Assembly (NCBI GenBank): GCA_022839105.1
Contig: JALHDH010000142.1
Location: forward strand, 1 to 5,759
Source: a bacterium
GTDB lineage: Bacteria > Vulcanimicrobiota > Xenobia > Xenobiales > Xenobiaceae
Direction of reading: 5' to 3'
DNA length: 5,759 nucleotides
Below the pieces are notes generated by a model. The model did no database searches. It was given only the letters and a program-made list of their open reading frames with translations, and had not been told where the DNA came from. Shown piece by piece: positions 4,512 through 5,759 of the stretch; the stretch's first letter is position 1, and each line of letters begins with the position of its first letter. Position numbers and translations under genes: made by a program.

Positions 4512-5591
4512 ATGAGAAAGACCCTGTCCGGACTCCTGGTCCTGATCGTCGTGCTGGGAGCCCAGGCAGCCTGGGCCAACGTCTCCCACACCAGCCCCCA
4601 GATGCTGCGCACCTTCGGGGTGGATCCCGCCCGCTTCGTGCTGGCCTCCTTCTCGCCCGACGGTCGGAGCCTGCTGGGCTCGGAACCCGGCACCACCGAG
4701 GAGGTCGCCAGGGGAGTCGCCTACAAGATCTTCTTGTTGTCCGTCCGTTCGGACGGCGGGATCACCGGTGCCCGGCGTTACGAGATCCCCGAGGTGGTCG
4801 AGCAGCTCTCCTTCACGCCAGACGGCCGCCAGGTCGTCATGAGCTGCCGCTCGGGGGCCACCTGGCTGGTGCTGGACCTCCAAAGCGGCCGGGTCCGGGC
4901 CTTCATGGAGCACAACCCGGGCGCCGCGGGCTTTCGTTCCTATCCTCCGATCCTCTGGCATGCCGGCGGCCGATTGCTGGCGACGGGCTACTTCTACGAC
5001 GCGCAGGACTTCGGAGGTCCCAACGTGATCGCCGAGGTCGACCCCTCCCAGACCGGAGTCGCCGCCTTCAGGAAGACGGCCGAGGTCGAGTCGGTCGAGC
5101 GCAGCTTCAGGAACCTGACCATCCACTCCTACACGGCCGGAGATCGGGGATTCTTCTGCAACCGGGAAGGCGCGGAACTCTTCGGCCTGTATCACTGGGT
5201 GGCCGGGAGTGAGCCTGCCCGGATCGACGAAGCCCAGCGCTTCACCGCCTATGATGCCGCCGGGGACACCACGGCCTACTCCGCGCAGCGCTCGGAGGGG
5301 ACCCATGAGCTGCTCCTGCACGATGCCGTGACCGGAAGCCGGAAGGTCCTGGGAACCTCGGACCAGCCCTTCCTCTATCTGACCCTGTCCAGGGACGGAA
5401 CGCGCGTGGTGGTGACCCGACTTCTTCGGGACCGGGTCCTGTACTTCGTTGCCAGCCCGGGGACCGGCATGGAGCTCAAGCCCGTGCCGGGCCTGCCCCG
5501 GGCCCGCGCGGGGGCGGTGCGGATGAGCCTGGATGGGCGTCGGTTCTGCCTTTTCAACAGCGAGGGGCTCCGGGTGGTGGAGATTCCTTAG
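4512..5591 (+). CDS. Exported WD40-like/TolB-like beta-propeller protein, function unknown
   Basis: This 359-residue protein has an N-terminal signal peptide (MRKTLSGLLVLIVVLGAQA, cleavage after AWA at 22), so it acts outside the cytoplasm. The mature part has repeating short beta segments of the PD40/TolB type, with Asp-Gly turns: VLASFSPDGRSLLGS (43-57), EQLSFTPDGRQVVMSC (97-112), ILWHAGGRLLATGY (147-160), FTAYDAAGDTTAYSA (244-258), LYLTLSRDGTRVVVTR (288-303) and VRMSLDGRRFCLFN (336-349). These suggest a six- or seven-bladed propeller, a fold that typically serves as a binding scaffold. No catalytic motif or lipobox is seen. ATG 4512 is chosen for its AGGAGG site and because the signal peptide starts there; an in-frame TTG at 4488 would add 8 residues. 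It is divergent from the calcium-loop gene, and a perfect hairpin follows its stop. The substrate or partner is unknown. A distant kinship to other propellers is possible. Confidence 0.87.
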   Translation: MRKTLSGLLVLIVVLGAQAAWANVSHTSPQMLRTFGVDPARFVLASFSPDGRSLLGSEPGTTEEVARGVAYKIFLLSVRSDGGITGARRYEIPEVVEQLSFTPDGRQVVMSCRSGATWLVLDLQSGRVRAFMEHNPGAAGFRSYPPILWHAGGRLLATGYFYDAQDFGGPNVIAEVDPSQTGVAAFRKTAEVESVERSFRNLTIHSYTAGDRGFFCNREGAELFGLYHWVAGSEPARIDEAQRFTAYDAAGDTTAYSAQRSEGTHELLLHDAVTGSRKVLGTSDQPFLYLTLSRDGTRVVVTRLLRDRVLYFVASPGTGMELKPVPGLPRARAGAVRMSLDGRRFCLFNSEGLRVVEIP

Positions 5592-5626
5592 GGGAGGCTG
5601 TCCGCGAAAACGGCCAGGCCCCCTCA

Positions 5627-5664
5627 TCGAAGAAGGCCCGGCCTTGAAGCCGGGCCTTCTTCGA
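5627..5664. terminator. Bidirectional terminator-like perfect hairpin
   Basis: Arms 5627-5642 and 5649-5664 form a perfect 16-bp stem with a 6-nt CTTGAA loop. It lies 35 nt past the stop of the propeller gene and 34 nt past the stop of the convergent minus-strand gene, the usual place for a shared terminator. Neither side has a clean T-run: the + side continues ACCTTGTGGTTG. Termination strength is therefore uncertain. Confidence 0.75.
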
Positions 5665-5698
5665 ACCTTGTGGTTGTCCGCTCGGGTGGGGCAGGACC

Positions 5699-5759
5699 TC
5701 AGTCGAAGAGCCGGCTGACCGAGAGGTTGAAGTAGTTGCGCCGGATCGTCTCGCCCAGG
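5699..5759 (-). CDS. C-terminal end of a convergent gene, possibly an outer-membrane barrel protein (partial)
   Basis: Reading the minus strand from the window edge gives LGETIRRNYFNLSVSRLFD followed by TGA (5701-5699). The frame has no stop before that, the hairpin at 5627-5664 lies just past its stop, and the stretch has no competing gene. The last residues alternate hydrophobic and polar (F-N-L-S-V-S-R-L-F) and almost end in Phe, which resembles the final beta-strand of an outer-membrane barrel protein. Only 19 residues are visible, so both coding status and class are tentative. Confidence 0.55.
   Translation of the reverse strand, partial: LGETIRRNYFNLSVSRLFD

Noticed and set aside
4341..5627. 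A - strand open frame of about 430 codons opposite the propeller gene
   Set aside because: The + strand gene has a strong Shine-Dalgarno site, signal peptide and repeated PDG-type blades. The minus frame also runs into the hairpin and has low-complexity composition.

Overview
This GC-rich window (roughly 60-65 % by eye) comes from a bacterial chromosome. Two proteins carry Sec-type signal peptides, and the last partial gene ends in what could be an outer-membrane beta-strand, so a diderm (Gram-negative-type) organism is likely. The phylum cannot be fixed from the sequence. No insertion sequence, phage gene, CRISPR array, tRNA or rRNA is visible, and the layout looks like ordinary core chromosome.

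Layout from left to right. Positions 1-1034 (+) hold the 3' part of a GAF-GGDEF signalling protein. Its active-site motif is altered to EGDDF, while the RxxD inhibitory site for c-di-GMP is kept. It is followed on the same strand by a small two-helix membrane protein (1075-1539). Positions 1563-2803 (-) hold the translation pair rplY-pth: the long, two-domain form of ribosomal protein L25, then peptidyl-tRNA hydrolase. The two lie 6 nt apart in one transcription unit. A near-consensus sigma70-type promoter (2932-2961) drives the pair through a leader of about 120 nt, which contains an attenuator-like hairpin. Positions 3082-4293 (-) encode a secreted protein with EF-hand-like calcium-binding loops, ending in a strong intrinsic terminator. 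A divergent intergenic region (4294-4511) separates it from a secreted beta-propeller-like protein on the + strand (4512-5591). A perfect 16-bp inverted repeat (5627-5664) lies between that gene and the 3' end of a convergent minus-strand gene (5699-5759, partial).

How the genes work together: rplY and pth form a classical housekeeping pair in translation. The two exported proteins diverge from one AT-rich promoter region and could be co-regulated, but nothing in the sequence proves a shared function. The GGDEF protein and its small membrane neighbour probably share a transcript. I found no convincing evidence of a new multi-gene system. The points worth checking are the degenerate GGDEF protein, the leader structures of rplY and of the propeller gene, and the unusual calcium-loop protein.
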